A DNA stretch of 64,000 nucleotides from Tuctoria greenei. Its lineage: Eukaryota; Streptophyta; Magnoliopsida; Poales; Poaceae. The stretch lies in NCBI GenBank assembly GCA_036927565.1, contig JAYESD010000004.1, forward strand, positions 89,222,942 through 89,286,941, given 5' to 3'. Below the pieces are notes generated by a model. It was not told the origin of the DNA. It saw only the letters and a program-made list of their open reading frames with translations, and did not search any database. The position numbers and the translations under genes were made by a program. Shown piece by piece: positions 53,433-64,000 of this stretch. How positions within the stretch are numbered: the stretch's first letter is position 1; every line of letters starts with the position of its first letter.

Positions 53433-53679
53433 ATCTCATAACTTTCATGCAAAATTTTCTGCACATGCTAAACCGAATGATAGGAATATGCAACCTATTG
53501 TAATGAGTCGAAAACATACAAAGTTTGCTCCCAAACCTACTGTTTTTTGTGCTACACATGCAACACCTTGTAGGTCAGTAGTTGGGTAGAAAAATCCTCA
53601 AGCTTTGGCTCATAAACTTGCTGTTTTGTCTCAACTTTCGCGTGTTATTCCTGCTGGACGTCGTGTGACAGTACTGGAT

Positions 53680-53943
53680 TCCTAAATGCCTTTTGACTAA
53701 TCCTAGTATTGAGTCATCGACGTATTGTGCTTCTATGTAGGTTACACGTTGAGGAAGAAGAACATTTGGATTGTGGATTTAGGTTGCTCACGCCACATGA
53801 CCGGTAACAAAGAATGGTTCTCCTCCCTCTCTTTTGTGTCACATGTAGAGAATATTACTTTTGCCGATAATTCTTCAACTCTTATAATTGCTAAGGGTTC
53901 GGTTAGAGTATCACTACACTTTGAAGGATGTGGCACTTGTTAA
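53680..53943 (+). pseudogene. element E protease fragment
   Basis: The frame contains NIWIVDLGCSRHMTGNKEWF. The active-site triplet that is normally Asp-Ser-Gly reads Asp-Leu-Gly. The frame stops at 53943 and the next pol frame overlaps in another phase. Confidence 0.8.
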
Positions 53944-55237
53944 AAATTTAAAATACAACTTGCTTTCTGTTTCACAATTGCTAGATAAAAATCTAAAAAT
54001 TATTTTCACAAAAAATTGCTGCAAATTTGTAAATTCAAACAGTGAGCTTATTTTTAACATGTCACAGTTTGGAAGAGTTTTTAAAGCTGATTTTGATATG
54101 TCTTCCGCTAAGCATAGGTGTCTAATTGCTAATGATTTAAAGGACTTATATTATTGGCATCGTAGACTTGGTCACGTAGGCTTTGATCATCTAATGCGTG
54201 TTAGTGCTCTTGATCGCATACGTGGGCTGCCTAAGCTTAAAGGGGACAAAGAAATTGTGTGCTCTTCTTGTAGACATGCTAAGATGGTTGGAGGTTCACA
54301 TACTCCTCTCACAATGATCATGACAATTGAACCGGGTCAACTTTTGCACCTTGACACTGTAGAACCTTCACGTGTTCAATCCTTCGGAGGTAAATGGTAT
54401 GCTCTTATGATTGTTGATGATTATTCTAGATACTCTTGGGTTTACTTTATGACATCTAAGAATGAATCTTTTAGTCACTTTAGAACTTTATTTCTTAGAT
54501 TATCAATTGATCACCCAAGATCTTTAAAAGCAATTAGAAGTGATAATGGAATCGAATTTAAAAATCAATCTTTTGGTCACTTTTGTGATGAAAATAGAAT
54601 ATATCACCAATTTTCTTCTCCATATGTACCTCAACAAAACGGTGTTGTAGAAAGAAAGAACAGAACCTTAGTTAAGATGGCTAGGACTATGCTTGATGAA
54701 TATCAAACTTCTAGGAAATTTTGGGCTGATGCGATTGCAACCGCTTGTTATGTTTCAAATCGTTTTTTCTTGCGCACTAAGCTAGGTAAAACAACATATG
54801 AGTCCCGGTTTGGACATAGGCCTAGTGTTACACATTTTCGGGTCTTTGGTTGCAAATGCTTTGTTAAGAAACATGGTAATCTTGATAAATTTGAACCTAG
54901 ATCCATTGATGGCATGTTTCTTGGTTATCCATCTCATACTAGAGGCTACCGTGTGCTTTTACTTGACACTAACAACATTGTGGAGACTTGTGAAGTGTCT
55001 TTTTATGAAGCTAGCACAGGTACTAGCTCAAACATTGCAGGTCTGGATTCATATCTGCAGGGGGAGAGCATTTTCGTTGAAGATGAGGAAGAAGTGGCGC
55101 TGCTGCCCGAAAATTCAGCAGCTAATGATAATGTTCCAGCTCCTGATTTTGATTCACAACTAGCACCAACGACCACCATTGCTGGTCTAGATCCTCCTCA
55201 AGTCACAAGCTCATCGATTTGTGATGAACATGAATAA
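53888..55237 (+). pseudogene. element E integrase
   Basis: 449 codons. GAG-pre-integrase YYWHRRLGHVGFDHL and CSSCRHAKM, core LLHLDTVEPSRVQSFGGKWY, MIVDDYSRYSWVYF, IRSDNGIEFKN, PYVPQQNGVVERKNRTLVKM, then the C-terminal FRVFGCKCFV and GMFLGYPSHTRGYRV. The core looks intact, although the usual Asp-Leu-Phe-Gly phrase is Asp-Thr-Val-Glu. It ends at TAA before RT. Confidence 0.88.
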
Positions 55238-55252
55238 GAAGAAGCTTGTGAA

Positions 55253-56446
55253 GTGTACACTCCCCTCTGGGTTCTCAAAATTCATCCCCACAACAAATTA
55301 TTGGAAGCTTGCACGAACGAGTCACACAGTCCAGGTTTTGCGATCCAAACTCTCTTTCTCATTCTACTTTTGTTGCTTCTTTTGAACCCAAAGATATATC
55401 ACATACACTCACTAATGAATCTTGGATTATTGCCATGCAAGAAGAGTTAGACAATTTTGAAAGAAATAATGTTTTGAAACTTGTACCTCCACCTCAAGGT
55501 CACACTTTAATTGGAATTAAATGGGTGTTTAAAAAATAAACAAAGTGAGAATGGGGTTGTGGTTAGGAATAAGGCTAGGTTGGTTGCTCAAGGTTTCACA
55601 CAAGTTTAAGGTCTAGATTTTGATGAAACTTTTGCTCCTGTTGCTAGATTAGAAGCCATAAGAATTTTGTTAGCTTTTGCTGCATCTTAAGGTTTTAAGC
55701 TATATCAAATGGATGTTAAAACTACTTTTCTTAATGGCTACATAGATGAGGAGGTTTATGTCAAACAACCACTGGGTTTTGAAAATCCAGATTTTCCTAA
55801 TCATGTTTACAAACTGTCCAAAGCCTTGTACGGTCTCAAACAAGCCCCTAGAGCATGGTATGATAGGTTAAAAACATTCTTACTTGAAAAGGGGTTTACC
55901 ATGGGCAAGGTTGATACAACTCTTTTTGTGCTTAAGCATGGAAATGACTCATTATTCATTCAAGTGTATGTGGATGATATTATCTTTGGTTGTGCTTCGC
56001 ATGATCTTGTGTCCAAGTTTTCAGCTATGATGAGTTCAGGATTTGAGATGATTATGATGGGAGAACTCACGTACTTTTTGGGGCTACAAATCAAGCAAAC
56101 AAAGGAGGGTACCTTTGTGCATCAAACGAAGTATACAAAAGACCTCATAAGGCGTTTCAACATGGACAAAAGCAAGCCTCTTCGGACACCAATGGGGACA
56201 TCAACAACCCTTGAACTTGATGAAGATGGTGAACCTGTGGATCAAAAAGAATATAGAAGCATGATCAAGTCACTTTTGTACCTCATGACATCAAGACCGG
56301 ACATACAATTAAGCGTATGTCTTTGTGCACATTTTCAAGCCTCCCCACGTGCTTCACATCGTCAAGCGTCAAAAGGATTCTCAGGTACTTACATGAAACT
56401 CAAGAATTTGGCATTTTTCTTCCTTCTTCCTCAACCGTTACTTTGA
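55253..56446 (+). pseudogene. element E reverse transcriptase
   Basis: The start is broken (ESWIIAMQEELDNFERNNV at 55410-55470, then a frameshift near 55538 and stops near 55608 and 55688). The main frame 55709-56446 carries MDVKTTFLNGYIDEEVYV, YGLKQAPRAWYDRL, catalytic YVDDIIFG, MMGELTYFLGLQIKQ and TSRPDIQLSV. It overlaps the RNase H frame after another shift. Confidence 0.87.
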
Positions 56447-56890
56447 AAGCTTTTTCCGATGCTGACTTTGGGGGTTGTAGGATTGATAGGAAAAGTACTT
56501 CGGGTGCTTGTCATTTTCTTGGTAATTCACTTGTTGCTTGGTCCTCTAGAAAACAAAGTTCAATTGCACAATCTACAGCCGAATCTGAATATGTAGCTAC
56601 TTCTAGTGCTTGTTTACAAATTCTTTGGATTGTTCAAACACTTAAGGACTATGGGGTTGATCAAGATAGTGTTTCACTGTTTTGTGACAACACTAGTGCC
56701 ATTTGCATTGCTAAAAAACCCCGTGCAACATTCAAGAACTAAGCATATTGACATTAGGTATCACTTTCTCAGTGATAATGTTGAAAAAGGAAGCATTGTG
56801 CTTCACCATGTTGATACCGAACAACAATTGGCTGACATTTTTCGAAACCTTTGGATTTCACTCGTTTTTGTTACATTCATAGTGAAATAG
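56317..56890 (+). pseudogene. element E RNase H
   Basis: The frame contains the copia RNase H features: FSDADFGGCRIDRKSTSGAC, VAWSSRKQSSIAQSTAESEY, LFCDNTSAICIAKKP. After a shift near 56740, TKHIDIRYHFLSDNVEKG and QLADIFRN follow. It ends near 56890. Confidence 0.87.
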
Positions 56891-57904
56891 GGGTTATGCA
56901 TCCTCATGGCTTAAAATTTGGGATCTGAACTTAAAATAATATGAGCATGGTATTTCATACATATATGACTTTGTGATTTCTTTTACATGCTGAAAGTTCT
57001 TACTACATTACTCATGTTATACATTTTGTAGTTTTTGCCATGTCTAGTAATTGGAATAACTACATACACTAAATCTGGTCATGATCGAACTTTCTTGCTG
57101 TTTTGAACTTGTTGCATGATCACAAGTGCTTTTAATCATAATGAATTAATCAGTAATCTACTCACATGTTGAGTTTTATGAACAAATATAAATTGAGAAA
57201 AGATCAAGAGAATGTGCATGCATAAAACTTCTTCTTTTGAGATGGCTTATCATTGTACTTAGATATGAACTTGGAAGAAGTTGTGTATGACTAAAACATG
57301 GTCCTTAAGCTTCTGATGTCAAATAACATAGGCTTGGCTTGGTTGGTTAGAATAAGGCAGATGCACATATAATCTCTTGCAAATATCATATCATCTAAAT
57401 TTGTGCTTTGAAAAATAATAAAATGCAGCAACAAGTGTCATGCTTTCAGGTCTTAAAATAGTTAAGTTTGTGAGATCATGACTTGCTAAAATTGAAAATT
57501 ACATTTGATCTCTAGCATGACTTACACTACTTTATGTATTTCATTGTTGTGATAGTGTAAGTTACTTGATAGTATGACTTGAATGAGCTTTATTTTATAT
57601 GTATATGTTATAATATGCTCATAACAATTAAATTTTCTCTTTTGTACCTTGCTGAATACATTGTCAAAGGGGGAGAAATTGATCACACATTGCACATATT
57701 CACAAGTGTTTTTGGCACAATCGCACGATTCTTCTAAGAGGGAGAAGTATGCAAGGGGGAGAAATATGTATAAAAGGAGAGAAATTGTTTCTATCTCATT
57801 TGATTCTCAAAAATGGGGAGAAATTGTTTTCAAAACTTTTCATGTGAATAAGCCAATGTTCGGATTTTAAGTGGTGTTGCCAATGCATTCATCAAGGGGG
57901 AGAT
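56891..57904 (+). other. element E 3' non-coding spacer with polypurine tract
   Basis: 1 kb without a coding frame. Near its end GGGGGAGAAATT-like runs recur (57669, 57763 and others) and the last, AAGGGGGAGATTG at 57894-57906, abuts the LTR and should be the polypurine tract. No envelope-like frame was found. Confidence 0.7.
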
Positions 57905-59601
57905 TGTGAGACCTATGTGTGCTGAATACATTGGCTATGGCGATAAAAGTTTTGAATACTACCGAAACACCTTTATCATCAAGGTCTGACTCTAGGTCCG
58001 AGCTCCAGCAAGGACCGACGATAGGTCCAATTTGTTTTTGGATAGCTCCGGTGAGCTTTGTCTTTAACTCCAACATGTTTTTCTAGCTCTGGCGCTCGGT
58101 TGTACTAGCTTTGATAAGCTCCAACGCTAGGTTGTACTAGCTTTGGTAAGCTCCGGCGCTAGGTTGTACTAGCTTTGGTAAGCTCCAGCTCAAGCTCCGA
58201 TTAGCTTTGGCAAGATTTGGAGCATGATCGCAATGTTCCTGCTTTTACTATGAAATGTTTTGAACCCGCTTTACATTGTTTGGAAAGATTGCTTAGTATT
58301 CATTTGCTATGTTTTTGGTGAGTTTTGGTTGATATGGCTGATATCGTTTTACTGTGGTTTTGCAACATGCTTATGTGAGGTGCTCACGTAAGGTGTTGTG
58401 TTCGGAACTAATTTTAGTCAAGTCGCGGTCTTGGGCTCGTACGGATTGGTTGTTTGTTCATGTGCAGGTGTTGCTTGAGTTCAATACATGTATTGTGACG
58501 GGATCCATTGAACTAGTCTTAGGGAGAAGATGAGGTTCAACAACCAAGTTCAGGAGGAATTGTGGTTGAGTTGATCGGGAGGTTGCGCAACATGTTTGAA
58601 TCAAGAACAATGCATATGAAGGTATCATGAACGTCGTTGGAAGGTGTTTGCACGTGTGCAAGGAGTGCATTGATGTGGCTACATGTTTCCAAGATGTGAT
58701 GAAGAGATGTGTACATAAGGAATTGGTCAGAAAGGTCCAACTGACTAGGTTATGGACTCAGGCCGCGGCCGAGTCGGGTTTAACTCAAATATGGAAAGAT
58801 TTGAGTTGGTTATGTTAGGATTTCGTGTGGGTCATGAATTTGGGTTGTTTTAGGAATGTGGGATACGTTCCTAAGGTGGTAGGAAGTCTTAAGATTGCTT
58901 CTATCTGCGTATAGAAGAGTCCTAGACAATTATGGAAAGTTTCGATTCGTGAATTGAATAGGATTAGAGTCCTAGTTTGAGTTGAGTTGGCCTCGAGGCT
59001 GGTTATATAAGCAAGGGAGGCCAAAGCTCGTGGTGCACGACTTTGCAGCTATTCCTCTTGTGTTCTATTGAATAAAATCGTAGTTTAAAGGAACTTTTGT
59101 GCCTTGTTCGTCCGACTTGTAAGTCTTTCTCGTCGAGTTTCTGCACAACACTATCTTGGTTCGGTGGTTTTATCATAACTTGAGTTTTACCGATCCGATT
59201 GACATGATTCTTTTTTAGTTTTCTTCAAAACTTAATTTTCTATCATATGTCAAAATTTCACGGTCATTGGATTTGTGGTTTCTGATCTACACGAGTTTCT
59301 TTGCAGTGTTCCAGAACTGTTTTTCTCGGGTAGGACAGATTGACCTTTGTTCGATCTTTCAATCGTAACTTGAGTTTCTCTCGACGGATTTTCGTCGTTC
59401 TTGTTGTGACGTCTTTGAGACTTGATTCTCTACAATCTATGCAAGATTTGTCACAGTTGAACACGTTTAGATTAGTCGCACACACGGTTTCTTTAACAGA
59501 TCTGTTTTATGCTGAGTGGTGTTTTTGTTGCTTCCGCTGAAAAGCTTTAATCTACCATTCACCCTCCTCTGGTAGCTTTACACGTTCTCTTCGATCCTAC
59601 A
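57905..59601 (+). repeat. 3' LTR of element E
   Basis: 1697 bp, TGTGAGACC...TCCTACA. It has the same 41-bp tandem units (58085-58200) as the 5' LTR. Confidence 0.9.
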
Positions 59602-59606
59602 TGAGG

Positions 59607-59836
59607 GAAAAAGAAGCTTACAACAATACCCTTGCTCTCAAAGCTTTTCATCATACAATCAATTAAAAATTGACCGCCAACTGAAGAGTCACGACACAAT
59701 GCCATCAGAAAACAAGTTGTTGAAATAAGTAAATTTTATATCAGAACTCAGAAAAGAAGATTTGCTAGGGATGTCTATGTTACATGTACATGGGCCCCTG
59801 TACCATAAATCTGAAAGACGTAACAAAATCATAAGT
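59607..59836. other. short intergenic segment
   Basis: AT-rich sequence between two copia elements, the continuation of the target DNA of element E. No gene recognised. Confidence 0.4.
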
Positions 59837-61458
59837 TGTTGGATGTTAGGAATATATCTCTCTTTTGTATTGCCCCATTGTATAAGAGATTCATTGCATA
59901 TTTGCACTCCTTCTGTACCTCTATATATTCGGAATTTCGTATCCATAATAATACAAGTACTATTCATAACATGGTATTCAGATCCAAAAACTAGAGTTTC
60001 TATTCTACCCTAGCCCATTGCACTTGCGAGGCTTTTTTTCCACTGCCGCAATCTTCTCCGTCGTTGGTACTCTTCCCCTGCGCTGACACTCTACCTTCCC
60101 CGGACCCTCTTTCGGTTGTTCCTCAAACAGATTGATTTCTTCTGTTGTAGGTGTGTCGTCATATGGAGATTGGATCCCCACTATTTCATCACTTCCCGGC
60201 GTGCGTTTCGTCGTTGCTATCCTTGCGTTGCATTGTCGCCTCACCGCGTACGGACCCCGCCTCCTTTGCGGGAAGCTTGCGGGCTGCGCTTGACATCCAG
60301 TCGAGGGTGTTGTCCTGGAGTTTCTGATCTCCCTCCATAGAGAAGAGAGAGAAAGTGCGGTTAAGTCTCTTGGTTACTGGTCCGTGAGCCTCCTCACTCT
60401 CTTCTCCTGGGTCTTCCAATGACGCGCTGCAGCTCGGCTAGTCTGGCGTAAGGAGTAGGGTTAATTTGAAACTCTAAAAAAATTGCAGCTTGCGCCGCTT
60501 ATCCTTTTGCGCTCTCACCGTCGCGTGCCGCTTCTTATTTTGCGCTTTAGCCGTCGCCCGCCTCTGCTTATTTTGCTCTTAAGCCGCCGCCTGTTACAAT
60601 CTTGCGATTTTTGGTGCCTTTCAACAGCACCAACTATCACGATTGGTCTCTCTGCATGTGTCTACATATGCTTGGTCTATGACTCTGGGAATTCCTCACG
60701 GGTGATCTCAAATGCCCGTCCTATCCTTCTGCTACCGCACATCCTGTCATTTGAGAGAAGGCTACTAATGATGAGAAGCGGAAGCTACTTGTAGATTATG
60801 AGACTCGCCTGTCTTCTTATGAATCTTAGTTCAGTGTGTACAGAACACGGTTGGATGAGGATGCTCTAGCTAATGCTATTCTTACTGCTAGTATGAAGGA
60901 TCATCTTACTGCTGATATAGTTGAATTTGAGTATACACATCAAATGTGGGCTTTTCTGCATCACCGTTATGAGCCTACTGGTCATCCACCTATCTTGTTA
61001 CTATTTGTCAGGAGCAACTATTACGATAAGAAGATACCATAGTGGATGAGTTCTTTGCTCAGGTGTCTTCTATTTTGTGTCAGCTTCACACACTGATCCT
61101 CAGTTGTCAACGGATACCTGTCCATCTTGTCAGAGTCAGAAGGATGCTCTTGAACTTCAATGCACCTATGATTTCTTGACCCAACTTCGTGATGAGTATG
61201 AGCTTCTTCATGCTCAGTTGCATGCTCTTCACCCTAGGGTCTCTCTTATGGACTCTCTGACTAGTGTTCGTAATGAGGAGACTAGTCTTCGCGCTGCTGG
61301 TCTGCTACAATCTTTTTCGGTTTTGACTACTCATTCTTCGACTCCTCGACACACTGCTCCTCCGCCGACAGTACCTCCTTCAGTTGCTCCTCCTTCTGCA
61401 CCTGGAGGGTGTGGTATTCTTCACTATGACTACTATGGCAAAGATGGGCAGGTGGAGG
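59837..61458 (+). mobile_element. copia element F fragment: short LTR, primer-binding site and gag
   Basis: A short LTR-like segment (59837-59971, TGTTGG...CATAACA) is followed by TGGTATTCAGATC, a slightly altered primer-binding site. Broken gag frames follow. The element is interrupted at 61459, within the gag zinc-knuckle region, by copia LTR fragment G; the rest is not in the window. Confidence 0.65.
60600..61458 (+). pseudogene. copia F gag
   Basis: Broken frames. 60770-61040 shows KRKLLVDYETRLSSYES and ALANAILTASMKDHL, then DIVEFEYTHQMWAFLHHRY, a UBN2-like capsid region. 61077-61458 continues with LYAQ-like LHAQLHALHPRVSLMDSLTSV, EETSLRAAG, a Thr/Pro-rich linker and CGILHYDYYGKDGQVE, which resembles a decayed knuckle. 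Stops separate the parts. Confidence 0.65.
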
Positions 61459-62039
61459 TGAAAGTAACCTAGAGGGGGGGGGGGGTTGAATAGGAAATTA
61501 AAACAAAATGCAGTTAATTAAAATTTGTCTTGATCCCAGATTTTGGATAAGTCTGAGCTGGGTCCGAACTTGCCCGACAATGATCGGACAAGTCTAACAA
61601 CAATTCGGATTTGTCCAACTTGCTGCGCAGGACAAGCCAAAGGATGGACTTTTCTCAACTAACAAGATGTAAATAGCTCCCTAACAGTTCCACTAGCAAT
61701 ATAGATGATAGATCACGAACTACAATGTGCTAGAACAAGTAGATGCTGATAAAGCCCTAGATAATCACTAAAAAGGTAAAGATGGTGCAGAAATCAAAAT
61801 AGAGACAATGAACACGAGATTTTCCCCGAGTTTCAGTTTCAAGAAGAAACTTGCGTCTCCATTGAGGAGTCCACGAAGGACTGACCTTCACTAGCCCTCT
61901 CTCACCAAGGGACCACAAAGGCCATTTTTGGTTCTTTCACTATCATATCAAGGGTGATACAAACCTCCCAGATACCGATATCGCAAACAAAATCACCGTG
62001 CGACGCCTAATTGTCTAGGATTTGCACCCAAGAGTAACG
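61459..62039 (-). repeat. SIRE-like copia LTR fragment G, inner part
   Basis: The plus strand starts TGAAAGTAACCTAGAGGGGGG, followed by GTTGAATAGG, similar to the LTR C start at 5181. It includes degenerate copies of the palindrome (61545-61620) and the GAGGAGTCCACGAAGGAC segment. It continues after the solo LTR at 63121. Confidence 0.7.
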
Positions 62040-62284
62040 TGTCGGTACCTAGCAGACCGGGTACCCTCGCGCACAAGCTAGAGCCACCAAGGTGCCTCAC
62101 CTCCCAACAGGGACAAGGTCCGAGGGCGCCACGTGTTCAAAGAAACCTGGACCCGCCGGCCTCAGATGGGAAGACCGGGGTGCCCACAAGACATCCAAAA
62201 GGGGAGAGCTCAGCTCCGCCTTGACAACAAGCTCCCAGGCAGCCATGTGTCCAGCAGGACGGGACCCGACCTCCTCCGCAGGGG

Positions 62285-62450
62285 TGAGCTCCCAAGCTGC
62301 CACGTGGCCCACAAAGTCGGGACCTGGCCTCCCCCACGAAGGTGAGCTCCCAAGCTGCCACGTGGCCCACGAAGTCGAGACCTAGCCTCCCCCACGGAGG
62401 TGAGCTCCCAAGCTGCCATGTGGCCCACAAGACGGGCGCGGCCTCCACCG
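62285..62450. repeat. 58-bp tandem units with G-box core in the solo LTR
   Basis: Units start near GAGCTCCCAAGCTGCCACGT. CACGTG is present in two units and CATGTG in a third. Confidence 0.8.
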
Positions 62451-62858
62451 TGGCGGAGAGTTCCCCGCTGGCCGCATGGTCAGTCCACTTGCCCTAAGCC
62501 GATAGTAGGAGAGTTAAGAGGGCAGTGCGCCTTGTCTCCATCAAGCCATGAAGATACGCGGCTTCCTCAGACGCATGGCACAACGCACGTCTAATGTCAG
62601 GTACCGCTATGACTAATTGCATCACAGTGAAGGCACCGCAGGCCTATCCAACTCCACCAAGTGGGTAGCTTACGGTGCTAGAGATAGTTGGATGGGACAT
62701 TCCCTGCCAATGTCAGCAATGACGCCTGGGCTACTGATGACCCGGGCGTCAAGACAATGAGTCCTCAAGTCCACGATCAGAACACGATTACAAAAGAAGC
62801 CTTAGATCTTTAGGATAAGATCGCCCCAAGACCCCACTTGTAAGGCGTCTGACCTTGA

Positions 62859-62868
62859 CTATAAAAGG
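62859..62868 (+). promoter_or_regulatory. TATA box in the Tat-type solo LTR
   Basis: CTATAAAAGG, at the conserved place in this LTR family. Confidence 0.55.
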
Positions 62869-63120
62869 CCCGGACCGCCACCGATACAAGGAACAGACTC
62901 AGAATCCCCAATACACACACATACGCATACACACCCACCAAGCAATACAATCCACCGTGGAGTAGGGTGTTACGCTCCGTGCGGCCCGAACCATGTAAAA
63001 ACAACTGTCTCATACTCTTCCACTAGAACACTAGTTTGAGGCCTAAGCCCCACCGAACAAGAACCTCCGCGGGCTGCTCCTTAGCAGATCCGGGGAAAGT
63101 GTCGCATTGACCCTTCGACA

Positions 63121-63480
63121 TAACGAATACGAAAAACACAAGAAAACTCAGCGAATCAAATCAAATCTCAACTCCAAAGCCACTTCTTCTCAAATCTCAC
63201 AACTACTCTTCCACTCTTCCCAAAAATCTTAAGTTTTGGCTCTTGAAGGTATAATCTTGGTGTAGAAGTGCTCTCGAGGGTTTTCTAGGTGCAGGTGCTC
63301 TTTTGAATGGTTAGGGTATTGCGAAAGGGGTTTTGTTCCCCTATTTATAGCCAAAAAGTGACATTGACCGTTGTTAGGATGCCCATGTGGGATGAGTCTG
63401 AAAATATTTCGTACATGTCCGAATGGGCCCAGTGAATTAGTGTGTTGTTGATGGTCTTTAAATGATAAATCTGACCGTCA
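63121..63480 (-). repeat. SIRE-like copia LTR fragment G, outer part
   Basis: It resumes the LTR interrupted by the solo LTR. On the minus strand a TATA-like CTATAAATAG lies at 63350-63341, in the same setting as in LTR C. The outer limit of the LTR is not clear. Confidence 0.6.
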
Positions 63481-64000
63481 ATTCACTGCATAAAGATTAT
63501 AAAATGAAGAACACAACATAGTGGTATGAGTTAAAACTAATAAATTCCATAAGTATTGGTGTAATTATGTATGCTGGTGAATTACACTCATAATTAAAGG
63601 GAATTGCAGGGAACGATCCAGAAAACAGACCTTCCGACCAATCAGATGCAAGTACGAGGATTCATGGGCCACACGGGGGAGAAAACTGACTAAAAACAAT
63701 GGGAATCACCCATACCCATGATGGGAGTCCACAAAACAGCCTTCCAGAGGAAAAACACCCTGTTTGGGTCCACTAGCAAGTTGGCGGACCCCTGGGGTCG
63801 CCCGACCTGGTAGTCGCGCCAAACTCGGTCCGCCTCCCATGTTGGCTCCTCACGGTTTCCGGATAACGATGCAAACTGATTCCTGCGCATATTCTGACGC
63901 CGAACCGATACTTGGAGGGTATAAATAGGGGGTAGAGGCCCACTCTTCTCCACACACCACTAGTTTGAGAATAGTACTCCACTAATAAGGTTTAGAGCTA
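63481..64000 (+). other. possible start of another LTR, cut by the window edge
   Basis: No gene. A promoter-like TATAAATAGGG at 63920-63930, followed by a CT-rich stretch, looks like an LTR core promoter, but no LTR ends or coding sequence can be seen. Confidence 0.35.

Larger units (their letters stand above)
49698..59601 (+). mobile_element. Ty1/copia LTR retrotransposon E, SIRE-like, structurally complete
   Basis: 5' LTR 49698-51401, 3' LTR 57905-59601, internal region of 6.5 kb with gag, protease, integrase, RT, RNase H in copia order. Perfect 5-bp target duplications TGAGG flank it (49693-49697 and 59602-59606). The first bases of the 5' LTR are TA where the 3' LTR has TG. Coding frames carry many stops and shifts. 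In the first 225 bp or so the LTRs differ by about 9%, mostly transitions, so the insertion is old. Confidence 0.92.
62040..63120 (+). mobile_element. solo LTR of a Tat-type gypsy element
   Basis: 1081 bp, TGTCGGTACC...CTTCGACA, flanked by perfect 5-bp direct repeats TAACG (62035-62039 and 63121-63125). It contains the TATA box at 62859-62868 and the GCGGCCCGAACCATGTAAA segment. U3 has about three tandem units of 58 bp, two of which contain GCCACGTGGCC. No internal region is present, so it is a product of LTR-LTR recombination. Confidence 0.88.

Noticed and set aside
56891..57904. Envelope-like gene expected in SIRE-type elements
   Set aside because: No frame longer than about 75 codons and no signal peptide or membrane segment; it is non-coding spacer.

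Overview
This window looks like nuclear DNA of a flowering plant, most likely a grass. It is packed with nested LTR retrotransposons (Ty1/copia and Ty3/gypsy), MITEs, tRNA-derived SINE-like repeats and one LINE. It carries a single recognisable host gene, an 18-exon + strand gene at 41001-47129 with a GC-rich first exon and GT-AG introns (one GC-AG). No species can be named from sequence alone. All gene models and family calls come from reading the sequence by eye; no database search was run.

Layout. 1-6738: minus-strand copia element C (3' end outside the window), inserted in the integrase of gypsy element A (6739-10685, +). A abuts a truncated LTR of an inverted relative, gypsy element B (10686-18804, -). 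B abuts a partial MITE (18805-19153), then the 3' part of a Tat-type LTR (19154-19465), then a decayed copia element D (19466-22965, -). All of these are cut on their left sides, as expected if they form one nest whose left halves lie outside the window. 22966-26963: low-copy-looking DNA with a Stowaway-like MITE and a minus-strand LINE remnant, interrupted by a DNA-transposon-like segment that is bracketed by a 235-bp duplication. 26964-31855: a coding-poor, minisatellite-rich Tat-type LTR element whose 3' LTR holds a hAT-type insertion with a perfect 8-bp target duplication. 31856-33072: two LTR fragments. 33253-33643: a second, fuller copy of the MITE seen at 18805. 33644-35076: no recognised gene.

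35077-40473 is a structurally complete, young Ty3/gypsy chromovirus (Reina type). It has 382-bp LTRs and CCATG target duplications, and it sits 527 bp upstream of the start codon of the host gene. That gene encodes a 723-residue peroxisomal multifunctional beta-oxidation protein (AIM1/MFP2 type: enoyl-CoA hydratase plus 3-hydroxyacyl-CoA dehydrogenase) ending in the PTS1 tripeptide SRL. Downstream come MITE and CACTA-type fragments, a 9.9-kb copia element E with TGAGG target duplications (49698-59601), a short-LTR copia fragment F (59837-61458), and a copia LTR fragment G that carries a Tat-type solo LTR with TAACG target duplications (62040-63120). The window ends in what may be the start of another LTR.

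The most distinctive unexplained signal is a short palindrome, GGACTAGTCC, and its variant GGACTTGTCC. It is arrayed as pairs in the LTR of copia element C, is found inside that element's gag reading frame (where it encodes Thr-Ser-Pro repeats), and is also arrayed in the LTR of the unrelated gypsy element A. The host gene has two noteworthy features: a GC-AG intron, and a last intron whose retention would also produce a protein ending in SRL.
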